A stretch of DNA of 33,122 bases from Acidobacteriota bacterium (lineage in GTDB: Bacteria > Acidobacteriota > Terriglobia > Acidiferrales > UBA7541), in contig QHYQ01000200.1 in the NCBI GenBank assembly GCA_003224175.1, positions 1-33,122 of the forward strand, read 5' to 3'. The translations under genes and the position numbers were made by a program. Below, piece after piece: positions 1 through 7,725 of this stretch. The notes beneath the pieces are model-generated. The model was not told the origin of the DNA and made no database searches. It was given only the letters and a program-made list of their open reading frames with translations. Within the stretch, counting starts at the first letter, position 1. Every line of letters starts with the position of its first letter.

Positions 1-1729
1 GCGTCCCGAGTGTCTGCGCATCGTCGATCTTCACCCTGCGCTCGCCCGGCGAGAACTCCACGCTCACTGCCGAGGCGAGTATCGGTTCATTGATGGCGCC
101 GTTCGTCAGGCGCAGATCGTGAAGGTCGAGCTGCCCATGAACAAGCGAGGTGCCGGGCCGCAGCGCACCGGCACAAACAAGCTGCAGAGAAGCGGGCCCT
201 TCGATGGTCCAGCGGGATCCGAATTGCCAGCCAAGAGCGGCCGCCACTGCCCGCAAATCCTGCACTCGACCCGTTTGGCCGGAAATCGTCAGCCGGTAAG
301 GCCAATCCCGCGCGGCATCACCGGCACGAACAGGCCCCAGAGCGCCCTCGATATGGAAGAGTCCTTCAGGAACAGCTCCTGATTGCGCGCCCCGCGGGGC
401 TCGGTTCGATGCCGGGGCGGGGAGACGCACCATGAGCGGCGCCAGAACAAGTGACGATCGGCTCCAGAATCCCTGCATGGGGCCGACGCGAATCGGAGCC
501 AGTTTGCCGCTATCGCTCTGAACAGAAGCACCGTCTGAGATCATGCTGAAATCTTCAACCCGGAGCGGCCAACCGCCAAATTTTGCTTCGAGATCGACGC
601 TGCCGGCGACATTCATTTCCTCAGCTCGGCCTTGGAAGAAAGCGCGGCTCCAATTGACAACGTCCCGGAAACCGATCTGGGACGCGAGCAGCCGCACCTG
701 GGGGTTAAATCCGCGAGACCAATCGATGCTGGCTTCGCCATCTAGGTTCGAGTGCGGCGCCTCCACGAGCCAATGCTCCATCTCTAACCGCGACTCAGCC
801 GGAAGCCAAGCTGCCGTGAGTTCGACGTTTATAGCGGGATTATCGGGCCGCGCCGCAAGATCCCACCGGTGAATGGCCTTGAGGCGAAACCCTCCCTCGA
901 TTTTCCAGAAGCTCCTTATCCCATCGCCGGCCGCGCGGTCGACGCGAGCAGCGAAATCGGCATCGAGAAAGCCACGAACTCCATAATCAGTCCCGCGCGC
1001 AAGACGCGCGGCGTCTGCAAGGGATGCACCTTCCCAACTCAGCCTGAGGTCGGCCGGTCGCAAACGCGCCGAGGTTCCCCCGATGGTTCCCCGCACGCGT
1101 AGTGTGCCGGACCGCTGGAGGACAACCGCGGCACGCATAGGATGCGCCTGGAGATCCAAAGACCAGCGCCCTGCGCTTTGCAGGTTTAGACTGCCGGAAA
1201 CGTCGATCAAAGCGAAGGGAAGCTTTTCCGTGCCTTTCTTGAAATTGATCCGTCCTGCTTCAATATCAATGCGGGAGGCGCGCGCCGGAAGGTCCACTGG
1301 GGGGCGATAAAGTTGGAGTGACTCTTGCGCATTCGCCGGAGGGAGCCATGTTTCGACATTCCATTGGCCGTCTGCCCTGACCAGATTCAGGCTTGGGCGG
1401 CTAAGCGACAACCGGGCAAATTCCATCCGTCCGTGGAACAAAGCCGCCCACCGCAGGCTGGCGGTTAGCCGGTCAGCGCGAAGAAAATATTCCTGGCCGA
1501 AGCGCGCATCCTCGCCAACCGTAACCGAATCAGCCTCGAATTTGGGTCCGCCCAAAAGAGTGAACCCGAAATGCCCCACTTCGACCGGGCGTCCAAACGT
1601 CGCTGCCAGCCTGGCCGACAGTGACCGGCGCAACCAACCGCCCTGCAGGGCGAGCGAAAAAGACCAGCTCGCGAGAATGAGGGAGAGGATCGGAAGGACG
1701 GACCACCAGACAAGTCGCTTGCGCAGCAT
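1..1729 (-). CDS. AsmA-like membrane-anchored protein (3' end beyond window)
   Basis: An open frame reads from an ATG at 1729 to the left edge with no stop, so at least 576 residues are present and the C-terminus is missing. The N-terminus (MLRKRLVWWSVLPILSLILA) is a single basic-hydrophobic anchor. It is followed by a long beta-rich region with typical AsmA-family features: a segment near residues 40-60 (FGRPVEVGHFGF) and repeated stretches of the type 'ARLSLSRPSLNLVRADGQWN' and 'ASRIDIEAGRINFKKG'. AsmA proteins are periplasmic bridge-like proteins implicated in outer-membrane lipid or protein homeostasis. It lies 47 bp behind lepB and is probably the last visible gene of that operon. No clear Shine-Dalgarno precedes the ATG; a TTG about 14 codons upstream is an alternative start. 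The family call is from sequence character, not a database match. Confidence 0.75.
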   Translation of the reverse strand, partial: MLRKRLVWWSVLPILSLILASWSFSLALQGGWLRRSLSARLAATFGRPVEVGHFGFTLLGGPKFEADSVTVGEDARFGQEYFLRADRLTASLRWAALFHGRMEFARLSLSRPSLNLVRADGQWNVETWLPPANAQESLQLYRPPVDLPARASRIDIEAGRINFKKGTEKLPFALIDVSGSLNLQSAGRWSLDLQAHPMRAAVVLQRSGTLRVRGTIGGTSARLRPADLRLSWEGASLADAARLARGTDYGVRGFLDADFAARVDRAAGDGIRSFWKIEGGFRLKAIHRWDLAARPDNPAINVELTAAWLPAESRLEMEHWLVEAPHSNLDGEASIDWSRGFNPQVRLLASQIGFRDVVNWSRAFFQGRAEEMNVAGSVDLEAKFGGWPLRVEDFSMISDGASVQSDSGKLAPIRVGPMQGFWSRSSLVLAPLMVRLPAPASNRAPRGAQSGAVPEGLFHIEGALGPVRAGDAARDWPYRLTISGQTGRVQDLRAVAAALGWQFGSRWTIEGPASLQLVCAGALRPGTSLVHGQLDLHDLRLTNGAINEPILASAVSVEFSPGERRVKIDDAQTLGT

Positions 1730-1776
1730 GGCTGAGAATTGTCGCAGATCAACAGGTTGAAGCAAAGAGACGGCTA

Positions 1777-2574
1777 TCAGTGAACCGCGCGCAGCATGCG
1801 GTTCCAGCGCGTTCGCGTGGGTATCTCGATTAGGGTACGCAGGATACTCACGAGACCGCCCCCGAGGGAGCGTTCGCTATAGTCCTGCTCGGAACTTTGG
1901 ACGGACCAGTAGATCACCACGGGCCCGCCCATGATGGCTTCACGATCTACAAAACCCCAATAGCGGCTATCCCAGCTATTGTCGCGGTTATCTCCCATAG
2001 CGAAATAATTGGCTGGAGGCACCACGAGCTCCCCATTTTGGATGTACTTGAAAATCTGATCGGCCCATTCCGGCTGCATGCTGGAGATCAGTTCATCGTG
2101 GCTGGCCGGTGGGAAATTGTAGAGGAAGGCGTTATAAGAAGCGGCCCGGTCATGATAGGCGTACGGCTCATTGAGCTGCTGGCCATTGCGATAAACGTGC
2201 TGGTCAACGATCTTGATCCGATCGCCAGGTAATCCGATAACGCGCTTGACGTAGTGAGGATGATCCTGAAAAGGGAATTTGAATACGATGATGTCGCCCC
2301 GGCGGACGGGACGATAAGGCAGAAGTTTTTCGTACCAGGAATCGCGGCCGCCAAAGATAAATTTGTTTACGAGCAGATGATCGCCCACCAGCAGAGTAGG
2401 TTCCATGGATTGGGAAGGAATCTTAAAAGCCTGGACGACGAAAGTCGTCCCAAAAAGAGCCAGAATCACGGTCACCAGGAGCGATTCAATATATTCGCGC
2501 ACCGAGGTATGCGTGCGCGCTTCCGCTCGCGCAGCCTCTGTGCGGTGCTCGGCAACTGGCGCTATTTCGGCCAT
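1777..2574 (-). CDS. lepB: Signal peptidase I
   Basis: This is the type I leader peptidase that cleaves signal peptides of exported proteins at the outer face of the inner membrane. It has 265 residues, the usual size for a single-anchor enzyme. A cytoplasmic N-terminus is followed by one membrane helix at about residues 29-50. The catalytic Ser56 lies in box B (IPSQSMEPT) and the general-base Lys110 in box D (HYVKRVIGLPGDRI). Box E (GDNRDNSWDSRYWG) is complete. The ATG at 2574 lies 21 bp after the rnc stop, and the AsmA-like gene follows at 47 bp. An rnc-lepB pair is a common arrangement in bacteria, so co-transcription is likely. Confidence 0.97.
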   Translation of the reverse strand: MAEIAPVAEHRTEAARAEARTHTSVREYIESLLVTVILALFGTTFVVQAFKIPSQSMEPTLLVGDHLLVNKFIFGGRDSWYEKLLPYRPVRRGDIIVFKFPFQDHPHYVKRVIGLPGDRIKIVDQHVYRNGQQLNEPYAYHDRAASYNAFLYNFPPASHDELISSMQPEWADQIFKYIQNGELVVPPANYFAMGDNRDNSWDSRYWGFVDREAIMGGPVVIYWSVQSSEQDYSERSLGGGLVSILRTLIEIPTRTRWNRMLRAVH

Positions 2575-2595
2575 CCTCTGCAGGACCTCGCTATC

Positions 2596-3309
2596 TCATT
2601 CTACTTCACCCGCGCGGAGCAGTTCGAGCGCCTGCGCCGCCGCGGATTGTTCGGCTTCCTTCTTATTGGGACCCACACCGGTCGCGTTCACCAGCCCGGG
2701 GACATCCACTTGCATCCAGAAAGTCTTCTGATGATCCGGCCCTGCCTCACGGACCACTGCATACCGCGCCGAAGGCAAACCTCTCGCCTGAAGCAATTCC
2801 TGGAGCGCGGATTTATGGTCGGACAGCTCCAGCCGACTCCCTTCCACCTCAATCGCAGTGTCCAACAAGGCCCGCTTCACAAACTCCCGCGCCGCAGGCA
2901 GACCTGCGTCCAAATAAATCGCCGCCACCAAAGCCTCAAAAGCGTCGGCAAGCAATGCGGGCTTCTCTCTCCCGCCGGTCTTCTCCTCGCCTTTACCAAG
3001 GCGGAGGTAATTTCCCAAAGCCAAGCGACGCGCCGCAACACAGAGTGACGCCGCGCTTACCAATCGTGCGCGGCTCTTGGACAATTGTCCCTCGCTCCAG
3101 GCCGCGAACGTGCCGACGAGATACTCACTGACCAGCATGCCGAGCACGGAGTCTCCCAAGTATTCGAGCTGCTCGTTATCGGGACGAATCCGAGTCGTAG
3201 CGTCTTCGGGCACAGCGGAACAGTGAGTGAGCGCCCGCTCCAGGAGTTCCGGCTGACGGAACCGGTAGCGAATGGCTTGCTCCAGTTCCTCCAGCCGGTT
3301 TTCACGCAT
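2596..3309 (-). CDS. rnc: Ribonuclease III
   Basis: This is the double-strand-specific endoribonuclease that processes rRNA precursors and structured mRNAs. The 237 residues match the family. The catalytic domain carries the signature NEQLEYLGDSVLG, with metal ligands Glu49 and Asp53, and the second acidic pair Asp122/Glu125 in LLADAFEALVAAIYLDAG. The C-terminal double-stranded-RNA-binding domain spans about residues 163-232 (DHKSALQELLQ to KKEAEQSAAAQALE). The gene starts 14 bp after the stop of the secreted TPR gene. Both its context and lepB following at 21 bp point to an operon. No strong ribosome binding site is seen before ATG 3309. Confidence 0.97.
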   Translation of the reverse strand: MRENRLEELEQAIRYRFRQPELLERALTHCSAVPEDATTRIRPDNEQLEYLGDSVLGMLVSEYLVGTFAAWSEGQLSKSRARLVSAASLCVAARRLALGNYLRLGKGEEKTGGREKPALLADAFEALVAAIYLDAGLPAAREFVKRALLDTAIEVEGSRLELSDHKSALQELLQARGLPSARYAVVREAGPDHQKTFWMQVDVPGLVNATGVGPNKKEAEQSAAAQALELLRAGEVE

Positions 3310-3323
3310 CGGCGCGATAGAGA

Positions 3324-4172
3324 TTATTTGGGCGCCTCCAGGCTATTCTGCGACTTCTTCTTGACGTCCTCGAGACCAGTCTTGCATTGCGCTTGCAGCG
3401 GACCTGCCGTGGAACACTTCGTAAATGAGGTGATCGCGTCGGTAAAATGACTGGTCAGCTGGTTCGCGACACCCAAGAGATAAAAATCAACGGGATCGGG
3501 AGTGGCGGACAGCTCTACCGATTGATTGAGCTCGGCAATCGCGTCATCGTATTTACCCGTCTTTACCTCGGCAACGCCTATGCCATCGTGGCACATAGCT
3601 AACTTATCGTTCTTGGCCTTGGTAAATGCGGCGTCGTCCATTTCCTCGGGCTTGGGCATCGTGGTTAGCAGTTGGATGCCATGCTTGGCGTAGTCCTGAG
3701 CTTTCGCGAGTTGCTGGGCGGCGTCCGGCGTCTGCGCGGTCACCCGCCGAGGGATGGCCCAGGCGAGCAGCGGCAGAACGTCGACGTTGTCCGGATTTAT
3801 TTCCACGGCCTTGCTCCCAGCGGTAACCATCTTGTCGGCCTGATTGGTACTGAGATAGGCAGAAGCGAGCTCGGAATAGACCGCGCCTGCGTAAACGCTC
3901 ATTGGATACTTCGCCAGAAAACCCTCACCGACTTCGATTAGTTTTGAGGGATCCCCGGTGCGGGCGTCATAAACTTCTTTGTAGGCCTTGAGTTCGTCTT
4001 TGTTCGCCGCCCCACTCTGTTCACCGGGCTTGGTCTGATCGAGTGAACTGTTTCCCTGATCTTTTTGATCTTTTTGATCTTTCTTGTTTTTCTGGTTCTG
4101 GGCCCATGCTACAGACATCAAGGAAAAACTCAGCAGAACAAGTGCGCTCGCTTTCGCTATGGAATGCCTCAT
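3324..4172 (-). CDS. Secreted TPR-repeat protein, function unknown
   Basis: This is a 282-residue exported protein. The start is set at ATG 4172 because AAGGAG lies about 8 bp upstream and the next residues form a good signal peptide (MRHSIAKASALVLLSFSLMS, then VAWA). An in-frame start at 4211 would add 13 residues and lacks this support. After the signal comes a short low-complexity Lys/Asp/Gln run made by a 9-bp DNA tandem repeat. Helical TPR-like repeats follow, for example around YSELASAYLSTNQADKM and ECF-free segments such as GVAEVKTGKYDDAIAELNQS. Such proteins are protein-interaction scaffolds; the partner is unknown. It follows the 524-residue TPR gene by 79 bp and precedes rnc by 14 bp. 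Confidence 0.8.
   Translation of the reverse strand: MRHSIAKASALVLLSFSLMSVAWAQNQKNKKDQKDQKDQGNSSLDQTKPGEQSGAANKDELKAYKEVYDARTGDPSKLIEVGEGFLAKYPMSVYAGAVYSELASAYLSTNQADKMVTAGSKAVEINPDNVDVLPLLAWAIPRRVTAQTPDAAQQLAKAQDYAKHGIQLLTTMPKPEEMDDAAFTKAKNDKLAMCHDGIGVAEVKTGKYDDAIAELNQSVELSATPDPVDFYLLGVANQLTSHFTDAITSFTKCSTAGPLQAQCKTGLEDVKKKSQNSLEAPK
4057..4082. repeat. 9-bp tandem repeat inside the secreted TPR gene
   Basis: Nearly three copies of the unit tgatctttt lie head to tail. Read on the minus strand they encode the KDQ-KDQ-KDQ stretch just after the signal peptide. Since the unit is 9 bp, slippage would change linker length by three residues without a frameshift. Confidence 0.8.
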
Positions 4173-4251
4173 TACAACTCTCCTTCTTTGATTTTCCGGG
4201 CCCGCCAACATGCGGACCTCGGCCGTTCTTCGACCACATGACTCCCGCGCA

Positions 4252-5826
4252 TCATTCCGGCGGCCGATTGCTTACCGCCGGCTGGTATGCTTGCTCGATG
4301 CCGCGCTGAGCAGCCAAACGCGCCGTTTCCGACGCATTGTCGATTGCCAAGGCAGCACGATACTCCTGAAGGGCCTGTTCGCGATCATCTTCCAAATCGT
4401 GCATGCGACCAAGATAGATGTGCGACCAGGCAAGCGTAGCAGGTTCGGGCCGCATCTCCGCCGAATCTGCAAGAGCCGCGGCCACCACCTGCTCGAAGAG
4501 TGCTCTGGCATGTTCGGCATCTCCCTGCAACACGGAAGCAACCGCCAATCCGTAGAGGGCGCGTGGCTGCCCCGGACTCTTCTCCAAGACTCGCTGAAAC
4601 GCCTCCGCTGCCGCTGCCGCGTTTCGCTCTGCAATCATACGCTCGGCCGCGCTCAACTCCGCTTCCAAATCGGAAGCGGCACTTCCCGCATTCTGTTTTT
4701 TCGCTCCAAGGCCCTCAGCCCTTTCGCGGGCTGGTTCTGCATCGGATGCCGGCGCAAATTTCACGGTTTGCAGGCGCTGTTGTTCAGAAACGACATCGAT
4801 GGAACGCAGCAGATCCGGAAAATAGAGGTCCATGGCCGGTTCGGAGCGCTCAAATTTCGAGAGCGCTTTGAGCAGTGGCCGGATCAGAACGTAACCATCA
4901 GCTTCGGCGACGTTTACTTCATCCGCAAGCTGTGCGGGCGGCAGCCTGCGCACTCGAAACTCCACGGCACGAACGAAGCATTCGTCAAAAAAAGATGTGA
5001 GATCGGCGCGGTATTCATAGGGAAGATTGGGAGCGCGGTCCGCGAGGAACAGCAACGGTTGTTCGCCGACCAGCTTTTCGCGATAACGAATGGGCAACGG
5101 GTCCAGCAAGTAATGCAGGAATGCATGGCGCATCAGGTCGAAAGAGGGCGACGCGGGATTGAGGACCACAACATACCGGTCTCCGATGTTGCGCACATTC
5201 GTTTCATTGCCGACCATAGGCTCTACGTACGCCCGGAACGTCCGCACTCCCGGACGGATGATTTCTCGAAGATAAGCGCTGGAGGCTAGGACGATTTGTC
5301 CGAGTGGCTCGCGAACACTGGAGGCAGCGCGCTCATAGGCAGGCTCGAATTGGCGCCAGAGCTCTTCAATTTGCGCTTCCTGGTAGAAATTCGCGAGCAC
5401 TCCGCTAAAACCATCGAGCGCCAGCACACCTGGCGGCAATTCCTCACGTTTAGGGGAGAGCTCGAACTTCGGCGCCGGTCCGGCGATCAAGGCAAAAGTC
5501 ATGAAGCGGGAGAGAGTTGCTCCGGAGTCACCCAGAGCATGCTGGCGATAGTAATCGCGCAATGCTTCTGTTGCAGGGCCGTGGAGCGAACGCAAGCGGG
5601 CTCGCAACCGCGCCAAATCCGGAGTCCCTGCAGCCGGATCTGCTCCGAAACCCGCAGCAACGAGAGCACACATGGTGGCAAAAACCTGGGGGTTGGCTTC
5701 GACGCCGATGGGGCCGGTCGATTCGTTCTGCGGCGAAGCCGCTTCGGGAGAAGCCGGAACCGCCCACACGCAAGCCGCAAAAGAAAGAAGCAGGGCCCCG
5801 ATCCAGTTCAATCGGGCCGATGCCAC
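4252..5826 (-). CDS. Secreted protein with C-terminal TPRs, function unknown
   Basis: This is a 524-residue protein starting at a GTG (5826) with a GAGGA motif about 12 nt upstream. The N-terminus is a signal peptide (ASARLNWIGALLLSFAACVW, cleaved near AVPA). The middle region (about 50-350) is a helical domain I do not recognise. It contains DLMRHAFLHYLLDP, which resembles a zincin HExxH helix but has Ala where the catalytic Glu would be. The C-terminal 130 residues are TPR-like (ALYGLAVASVLQGDAEHARA, SHIYLGRMHDLEDDREQALQ). It heads the minus-strand block that continues with the smaller TPR gene, rnc, lepB and the AsmA-like gene. A degenerate metallopeptidase is only a guess; the export signal and TPRs are clear. 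Confidence 0.75.
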   Translation of the reverse strand: MASARLNWIGALLLSFAACVWAVPASPEAASPQNESTGPIGVEANPQVFATMCALVAAGFGADPAAGTPDLARLRARLRSLHGPATEALRDYYRQHALGDSGATLSRFMTFALIAGPAPKFELSPKREELPPGVLALDGFSGVLANFYQEAQIEELWRQFEPAYERAASSVREPLGQIVLASSAYLREIIRPGVRTFRAYVEPMVGNETNVRNIGDRYVVVLNPASPSFDLMRHAFLHYLLDPLPIRYREKLVGEQPLLFLADRAPNLPYEYRADLTSFFDECFVRAVEFRVRRLPPAQLADEVNVAEADGYVLIRPLLKALSKFERSEPAMDLYFPDLLRSIDVVSEQQRLQTVKFAPASDAEPARERAEGLGAKKQNAGSAASDLEAELSAAERMIAERNAAAAAEAFQRVLEKSPGQPRALYGLAVASVLQGDAEHARALFEQVVAAALADSAEMRPEPATLAWSHIYLGRMHDLEDDREQALQEYRAALAIDNASETARLAAQRGIEQAYQPAVSNRPPE

Positions 5827-6130
5827 ACGATCGCTGATCCTCGCGGGAATAGCCGACCTCGTGCCGCCTACCTCTTCTGCGGCTGAAACCCATTACAAAG
5901 AGCCTGCGGCGAACGGTCAGACCACGTCTGACCTCGGAATACGCAGCAAAGATCAGCGCATTCGCGTGCTTCCAATTTACAAGGCGACCCGCAGAAGGTC
6001 AAGAATTAGGGCGAGGCGAAACGTACATCAATCCCTTGATGCTCCGCCTGAGAACAACCGAAATAGCGGTGTGCGTACTCACGGCTATGATTTCGGGCAG
6101 ACTAACGAGGAATTGGGCCGGCCGAGAGCG
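5827..6130. other. Intergenic region, 304 bp
   Basis: This separates the anti-sigma stop from the secreted TPR gene. No credible ORF was found. It holds the perfect inverted repeat listed separately at 5915-5933 and presumably the promoter of the TPR-rnc-lepB block. I could not identify convincing -35/-10 boxes. Confidence 0.6.
5915..5933. repeat. Perfect 8-bp inverted repeat (operator or hairpin)
   Basis: GGTCAGAC-CAC-GTCTGACC is an 8-bp perfect dyad with a 3-nt centre. No T-run follows on either strand, so it is not a canonical terminator. Its place about 90 bp upstream of the GTG at 5826 fits a repressor or activator site. Confidence 0.5.
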
Positions 6131-6847
6131 TCACCCGCGTACCCGGATTTGGCTGAAGCTCAAGATCACACGGCCACCGGAGGTGGGGCGGCCAAAGCTC
6201 ATCTGCGGGCGGAATCGCGAGAAAAACAGAACCTGGTCCAGTTCGCGCTGCATGTTTTCATCCACCTGACCGGAAATCACACGATAGCTTACCGCCTGAC
6301 CATCGGCGTTTACCATGGCTTCGACGAGAAGCGGATGCTGTCCACCTGTGCGCGTCATCTCCTCGAGTTTAGTCATCTGAAATCCGGCCAACGCCTCCAG
6401 CCGAGCCGGCTGCAGCAAGTTTGTGGGCGAATCGGGCGTCGCAGCTCCTACGGGCATGCCCGTGCCCAAAACCTGGTAAACCAACGCAAAAACAAACAAA
6501 GCCACCACGATGCCGCCGGTCGCCGGCAGAGCAAGAGGCTCAAGTATATTCTCCAGCATAAGGTCCAAGCGATTCGTGGTCCGGCGCAGACGTGCCCCAA
6601 ATCCCCCAAATGCTCGTGAGTTTGATACCGCGAGGAGGATGCGGACGCCCAAGTCCGCCGGAGGCGACGGGCGCGGGGCTAGAGACATGATTCGCTGTAT
6701 GCGCCGATACCGCTCCAGCTCGCGACGGCAGGAGGGGCAAGTTTCAAGATGCGAGCCGATACTGGCATGTCCCTCAGGACCCAGAGTGTCCGGCAGAGCG
6801 CCGTCAAGGTAACCGGGTAACAATCGCATCACTCGACCACAGGTCAT
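6131..6847 (-). CDS. Anti-sigma factor with zinc-finger and TonB-C-like outer domain
   Basis: This is a membrane-spanning regulator that would bind the ECF sigma factor encoded just upstream. ATG 6847 is preferred over GTG 6862 because GGAG lies 9 nt before it; the gene then begins 4 bp after the sigma stop, suggesting translational coupling. It has 238 residues. The N-terminal putative zf-HC2 zinc finger runs from Cys3 through a His to CPSC near residue 40. A membrane helix (GGIVVALFVFALVYQVLG) follows near residues 135-155. The C-terminal about 75 residues (LLVEAMVNADGQAVSYRVIS onward, ending in FRPQMSFGRP) resemble the TonB C-terminal fold. That outer domain could sense an envelope signal or touch the neighbouring receptor; this is inference. 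Confidence 0.85.
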   Translation of the reverse strand: MTCGRVMRLLPGYLDGALPDTLGPEGHASIGSHLETCPSCRRELERYRRIQRIMSLAPRPSPPADLGVRILLAVSNSRAFGGFGARLRRTTNRLDLMLENILEPLALPATGGIVVALFVFALVYQVLGTGMPVGAATPDSPTNLLQPARLEALAGFQMTKLEEMTRTGGQHPLLVEAMVNADGQAVSYRVISGQVDENMQRELDQVLFFSRFRPQMSFGRPTSGGRVILSFSQIRVRG

Positions 6848-6851
6848 ATTC

Positions 6852-7505
6852 TTAATCTCCACACTTCATGCGGGAGACCGCCAGAAATCCCGCATGGGGC
6901 ATCGATTTACGGGGCACCAAAACCGGTTCGAGGATTTCGCGGAGCATCCGGCGTCCGCGCAAAATGCGAGACTTCACGGTACCCACAGAAACATCCAGGA
7001 CCTCGGCCACGTCTTCGTAGGCGAGGCCCTCCAAGTCACGCAGGATGACCGCCGTGCGAAAGACAGCAGGCACTTCTCGCAATGCGTTCTGGACCGTGTC
7101 CTGAATCTCACGACTGGCGAGTTCATCGAACGGAGACGCGGCGGTATCCTCGAAATCGGCCGAGCCGTCCAGTTTCTCATCCTCGATCGAACTCTGGAAT
7201 CGCAAATGCCGCCAGAACCAGCGCCTGTAATTCAAACTTTCGCGCACCGCAATGCGGTACAGCCAAGTCTTGAGCGAGCTGCCCTGACGAAATGCGCGAA
7301 TGCCGCGATATGCTTTTAGAAACACTTCTTGCGTCACGTCGGCAGCATCATTCGGATTGCGCAATATTCCCGATATAACCGCGTAGACCGGGGCGTGATA
7401 GTAAGTCACGAGCCAATCGAAAGCCGCCTCGGAGCCGCTGCGCAACTCCGTCATGATCTCGGCTTCGTCCTGAGGCCAGGTGAGGACGTGTGCCAAGTCA
7501 GACAC
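6852..7505 (-). CDS. ECF-family RNA polymerase sigma factor
   Basis: This is an alternative sigma factor of the RpoE type, about 217 residues. Sigma region 2 is visible (EAAFDWLVTYYHAPVYAVIS, with DAADVTQEVFLKAYRGIRAF and SSLKTWLYRIAVRESLNYRR). Region 4 (VPAVFRTAVILRDLEGLAYE, DVAEVLDVSVGTVKSRILRG) carries the helix-turn-helix. GTG 7505 is chosen because GAGAGGGG lies 6 nt upstream; GTG 7532 would also keep the frame open, and an internal ATG 7451 is possible. A sigma-E-type promoter lies about 100 bp upstream, which predicts autoregulation. The anti-sigma gene follows at once. The TonB receptor gene upstream on the same strand makes a receptor/sigma/anti-sigma trio. Confidence 0.92.
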   Translation of the reverse strand: MSDLAHVLTWPQDEAEIMTELRSGSEAAFDWLVTYYHAPVYAVISGILRNPNDAADVTQEVFLKAYRGIRAFRQGSSLKTWLYRIAVRESLNYRRWFWRHLRFQSSIEDEKLDGSADFEDTAASPFDELASREIQDTVQNALREVPAVFRTAVILRDLEGLAYEDVAEVLDVSVGTVKSRILRGRRMLREILEPVLVPRKSMPHAGFLAVSRMKCGD

Positions 7506-7601
7506 GACCAACCCCTCTCTTTCCCATAGCACCGAATCCGAGGACCACCCGCCGTTCAGGTCGTGCCGCCTGATTCCGATGCTGCGGAAACTCCTACAAA
7601 A

Positions 7602-7630
7602 TTAGACACCAATTGCGGCAGGGATGTTCC
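7602..7630 (-). promoter_or_regulatory. Candidate ECF (sigma-E-type) promoter of the sigma gene
   Basis: On the minus strand GGAACAT is followed by 16 nt and then GTCTAA, which is the known group sigma-E layout (GGAACTT, about 16 nt, GTCTAA/TCTGA). It sits 97 bp before the GTG at 7505 and points at the sigma/anti-sigma genes. This is a motif match only; no expression evidence is available. Confidence 0.6.
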
Positions 7631-7725
7631 CCGCTTCCTAGTATTCTCGCGCGCCTGCAGCCTATTTGCAAATGGGCGCTCGAGGGGGCAAATTCCGCCT
7701 TTATAGCTGTTCTCTACTTCGTGCG

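Noticed and set aside
2254-3048. Plus-strand ORF of 264 codons
   Set aside because: It is antisense to lepB and rnc, whose catalytic motifs are unmistakable.
4210-5289. Plus-strand ORF of 359 codons
   Set aside because: Antisense to the 524-residue TPR protein; its composition (many Arg, Cys, Ser) is that of a shadow frame.
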